This document shows positions 52,301-58,300 of a stretch of 64,000 bases of DNA, in pieces. Location of the stretch: the NCBI GenBank assembly GCA_964019135.1, contig OZ025264.1:3628827-3692826 (forward strand), in the 5' to 3' direction. Made by a program: the position numbers and the translations under genes. This stretch comes from Arenicola marina. Its lineage: Eukaryota > Annelida > Polychaeta > Arenicolidae. A model generated the notes under the pieces. The model worked only from the letters and a program-made list of their open reading frames with translations. It did no database searches and had not been told where the DNA came from. Position 1 is the first letter of the stretch, and every line of letters starts with the position of its first letter.

Positions 52301-55300
52301 TTCCCCAGACGAGTGCCACGAGTGACGTCACACACATGGACATTCCGGAATCCCCCACGTTTTCAGGTCGAATCGGCAGAGGATTATGTACAATGATTGA
52401 ACTATTTTTTCGGCTTTATGATGGAGGTACAAATACAATGAATTTCCGGAACCCCCACGTTCTCAGGTCGAATCGGCAGAGAATTATTTACATTGATTGC
52501 ACTGTTTTTCGGCTTTATGATGGAGGTACAAATACAATGTTTTAGACTATTGAATAGTTATCAAACTGCTTCAGAAAGTTACCCGCCCTGCCGCTCAATC
52601 GACTTAAACGTTGCATATGGCCTCGTTGTCGCCAAGGCAATAGTATCGTAAGGTATCGCACACCCAAATCTTGATACACGTGCATGCCCTATTGATACTA
52701 TAAATAGAACTTGTCATTGCTGGTTAGAGCCGTATCGATAAATCATGGGATCACTGCCACTGTCCAACTCCAGGTGTCTATCTGGGCCAAGCATGGCCCC
52801 AAGGACAAGGAACACACTGTGTGCATCCACTGCGCCAACAACACGCAGGGCGACCATTGCAAGGACTGCAAGGATGGCTTCTTCAGACTCAATACCAAAC
52901 TGCCCTCCGACGCCTGCCAACCGTGAGTTATATTGTTCTGTCTCATGATAACATTGTCCTGTCTCATGATCACATTGTCCTGTCTCATGATAACGTTGTC
53001 CTGTCTCATGATAACATTGTCCTGTCTCATGATAACGTTTTCCTGTCTCATCATAACATTGTCCTGTCTCATGATAACGTTGTCCTGTCTCATGATCACA
53101 TTGTCCTGTCTCATGATAACATTGTCCTGTCTCATGATAACATTGTCCTGTCTCATGATAACATTGTCCTGTCTCATCATAACATTGTCCTGTCTCATGA
53201 TAACATTGGCCACATAATGCACCCCAACCCTGGTATAAGATAACCGTGAGTTATATTGTCGTGTCTCATGAAAACATTGGCCATATGATGCACCCCAACC
53301 CTGGTATAAGATAACCGTGAGTTATATTGTCGTATCTCATGATAACATTGGCCATATGATGCACCCCAACCCTGGTATAAGATAACCGTGAGTTATATTG
53401 TCGTGTCTCATGAAAACATTGGCCATATGATGCACCCCAACCCTGGTATAAGATAACCGTGAGTTATATTGTCGTGTCTCATGATAACATTGGCCATATG
53501 ATGCACCCCAACCCTTGTACAGTAAAACCTCCCTGCCCGACCACCTCCCTAACCCGATCGCCTCCCTAACTCGATCGATTTTTTCCAGTCCAGACGGTCG
53601 GCCTATACTTTAGCATTGTAACAGTATTCTCTAACCCGATCACCTCCCTACTCTGTAAGTCGATCGATCATTTTCGTCCCAACGCCCCATTTTATATTCC
53701 CTAAGTCGATCGGTTGTCGGCTAGCGGAAGGATTAGTGTCACCGGCTGATTGCAATTAGCAGAACACACACATTCAGGTGATAACGCCTGTGGATTGGAT
53801 AGCACTCTTAAAATGTGCTAAAAACATATTTGCACGTTGTTATAGGTTGTTAAAGTAGGCATTGAAGCTTTGATAATCTTGATCACAAAACTCGATAACT
53901 TTTGAACACATACAATCGAGCAATACACCTGTGAACGGCATGACCTTCGATGATCTTGATCACAAAACTCCCTCTTGTTACAACACACACGAAAGATAGA
54001 AGTAGCGGCTATATGGATATCATATGGATATCAGTCTTAAGAATAATTATCTCACTGAGCGTCATGGCAGCAACACAGAAATATGCGAAGGAGCTTCCAC
54101 ATTCACGGAAGGTAGAACTCATCGGCACGAAGGAACTCGGGGGCAAGAGCAATCAGCAGCTTGCTGATATCTTTGGCATCGGAAAATCAACAGTTCAAAG
54201 TGAAACGTAAAGCTGATTACATTATGGCATACGAGGCTAATGAAGAACCGAGTCGCTAGCGCTTTCGGCTCTGTGTTGATAGCGAGAATTTAGACTCCGC
54301 CATATGGACCTGGTCGCTGATATTCTGTAACCCGACCACCTCCCTAAGTCGATCGATGAGCGGCAGTCCCGTCGTCGGTCGACTTAGAGAGGTTTTACTG
54401 TATAAGATAACCGTGAGTTATATTGTCCTGTCTCATGATAACATTGGCCACATGATGCACCCCAACCCTGGTATAAGATAACCGTGAGTTATATTGTCCT
54501 GTCTCATGATAACATTGGCCACATGATGCACCCCAACCCTGGTATAAGATAACCGTGAGTTATATTGTCCTGTCTCATGATAACATTGGCCACATGATGC
54601 ACCCCAATCCTGGTATAAGATAACCGTGAGTTATATTGTCCTGTCTCATGATAACATTGGCCATATGATGCACCCCAACCCTGGTATAAGATAACCGTGA
54701 GTTATATTGTCCTGTCTCATGATAACATTGGCCACGTGATGCACCCCAACCCTGGTATAAGATAACCGTGAGTTATATTGTCCTGTCTCATGATAACATT
54801 GGCCACATGATGCACCCCAACCCTGGTATAAGATAACCGTGAGTTATATTGTCCTGTCTCATGATAACATTGGCCATATGATGCACCCCAACCCTGGTAT
54901 AAGATAACCGTGAGTTATATTGTCCTGTCTCATGATAACATTGGCCATATGATGCACCCCAACCCTGGTATAAGATAACCGTGAGTTATATTGTCCTGTC
55001 TCATGATAACATTGGCCACATGATGCACCCCAACCCTGGTATAAGATAACCGTGAGTTATATTGTCCTGTCTCATGATAACATTGGCCATATGATGCACC
55101 CCAACCCTGGTATAAGATAACCGTGAGTTATATTGTCCTGTCTCATGATAACATTGGCCATATGATGCACCCCAACCCTGGTATAAGATAACCGTGAGTT
55201 ATATTGTCCTGTCTCATGATAACATTGGCCATATGATGCACCCCAACCCTGGTATAAGATAACCGTGAGTTATATTGTCCTGTCTCATGATAACATTGGC

Positions 55301-58300
55301 CACGTGATGCACCCCAACCCTGGTATAAGATAACCGTGAGTTATATTGTCCTGTCTCATGATAACATTGGCCATATGATGCACCCCAACCCTGGTATAAG
55401 ATAACCGTGAGTTATATTGTCCTGTCTCATGATAACATTGGCCATATGATGCACCCCAACCCTGGTATAAGATAACCGTGAGTTATATTGTCCTGTCTCA
55501 TGATAACATTGGCCATATGATGCACCCCAACCCTGGTATAAGATAACCGTGAGTTATATTGTCCTGTCTCATGATAACATTGGCCATATGATGCACCCCA
55601 ACCCTGGTATAAGATAACCGTGAGTTATATTGTCCTGTCTCATGATAACATTGGCCACGTGATGGAACCCACCCTGGTATAAGATAACCGTGAGTTATAT
55701 TGTCCTGTCTTATGATAACATTGGCCATATGATGCACCCCAACCCTGGTATAAGATAACCGTGAGTTATATTGTCCTGTCTTATGATAACATTGGCCATA
55801 TGATGCACCCCAACCCTGGTATAAGATAACCGTGAGTTATATTGTCCTGTCTCATGATAACATTGGCCACATGATGCACCCCAACCCTGGTATAAGATAA
55901 CCGTGAGTTATATTGTCCTGTCTTATGATAACATTGGCCACATGATGCACCCCAACCCTGGTATAAGATAACCGTGAGTTATATTGTCCTGTCTCATGAT
56001 AACATTGGCCACATGATGCACCCCAACCCTGGTATAAGATAACCGTGAGTTATATTGTCCTGTCTCATGATAACATTGGCCATATGATGCACCCCAACCC
56101 TGGTATAAGATAACCGTGAGTTATATTGTCCTGTCTCATGATAACATTGGCCATATGATGCACCCCAACCCTGGTATAAGATAACCGTGAGTTATATTGT
56201 CCTGTCTCATGATAACATTGGCCACATGATGCACCCCAACCCTGGTATAAGATAACCGTGAGTTATATTGTCCTGTCTCATGATAACATTGGCCACATGA
56301 TGCACCCCAACCCTGGTATAAGATAACCGTGAGTTATATTGTCCTGTCTCATTATAACATTGGCCATATGATGCACCCCAACCCTGGTATAAGATAACCG
56401 TGAGTTATATTGTCCTGTCTCATGATAACATTGGCCATATGATGCACCCCAACCCTGGTATAAGATAACCGTGAGTTATATTGTCCTGTCTCATGATAAC
56501 ATTGGCCACGTGATGGAACCCACCCTGGTATAAGATAACCGTGAGTTATATTGTCCTGTCTTATGATAACATTGGCCATATGATGCACCCCAGCCCTGGT
56601 ATAAGATAACCGTGAGTTATATTGTCCTGTCTTATGATAACATTGGCCATATGATGCACCCCAACCCTGGTATAAGATAACCGTGAGTTATATTGTCCTG
56701 TCTCATGATAACATTGGCCACATGATGCACCCCAACCCTGGTATAAGATAACCGTGAGTTATATTGTCCTGTCTCATGATAACATTGGCCACATGATGCA
56801 CCCCAACCCTGGTATAAGATAACCGTGAGTTATATTGTCCTGTCTCATGATAACATTGGCCACATGATGCACCCCAACCCTGGTATAAGATAACCGTGAG
56901 TTATATTGTCCTGTCTCATGATAACATTGGCCACATGATGCACCCCAACCCTGGTATAAGATAACCGTGAGTTATATTGTCCTGTCTCATGATAACATTG
57001 GCCACATGATGCACCCCAACCCTGGTATAAGATAACCGTGAGTTATATTGTCCTGTCTCATGATAACATTGGCCATATGATGCACCCCAACCCTGGTATA
57101 AGATAACCGTGAGTTATATTGTCCTGTCTCATGATAACATTGGCCATATGATGCACCCCAACCCTGGTATAAGATAACCGTGAGTTATATTGTCCTGTCT
57201 CATGATAACATTGGCCACATGATGCACCCCAACCCTGGTATAAGATAACCGTGAGTTATATTGTCCTGTCTCATGATAACATTGGCCATATGATGCACCC
57301 CAACCCTGGTATAAGATAACCGTGAGTTATATTGTCCTGTCTCATGATAACATTGGCCATATGATGCACCCCAACCCTGGTATAAGATAACCGTGAGTTA
57401 TATTGTCCTGTCTCATGATAACATTGGCCACATGATGCACCCCAACCCTGGTATAAGATAACCGTGAGTTATATTGTCCTGTCTCATGATAACATTGGCC
57501 ACGTGATGCACCCCAACCCTGGTATAAGATAACCGTGAGTTATATTGTCCTGTCTCATGATAACATTGGCCACATGATGCACCCCAACCCTGGTATAAGA
57601 TAACCGTGAGTTATATTGTCCTGTCTCATGATAACATTGGCCACATGATGCACCCCAACCCTGGTATAAGATAACCGTGAGTTATATTGTCCTGTCTCAT
57701 GATAACATTGGCCATATGATGCACCCCAACCCTGGTATAAGATAACCGTGAGTTATATTGTCCTGTCTCATGATAACATTGGCCACATGATGCACCCCAA
57801 CCCTGGTATAAGATAACCGTGAGTTATATTGTCCTGTCTCATGATAACATTGGCCATATGATGCACCCCAACCCTGGTATAAGATAACCGTGAGTTATAT
57901 TGTCCTGTCTCATGATAACATTGGCCACATGATGCACCCCAACCCTGGTATAAGATAACCGTGAGTTATATTGTCCTGTCTCATGATAACATTGGCCATA
58001 TGATGCACCCCAACCCTGGTATAAGATAACCGTGAGTTATATTGTCCTGTCTCATGATAACATTGGCCATATGATGCACCCCAACCCTGGTATAAGATAA
58101 CCGTGAGTTATATTGTCCTGTCTCATGATAACATTGGCCACATGATGCACCCCAACCCTGGTATAAGATAACCGTGAGTTATATTGTCCTGTCTCATGAT
58201 AACATTGGCCACGTGATGGAACCCACCCTGGTATAAGATAACCGTGAGTTATATTGTCCTGTCTCATGATAACATTGGCCACATGATGCACCCCAACCCT

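Noticed and set aside
52743-53243. Frames with MRQDNVI or LSCLMIT repeats near exon 32
   Set aside because: Product of the nested 21-bp array (seven codons per unit).
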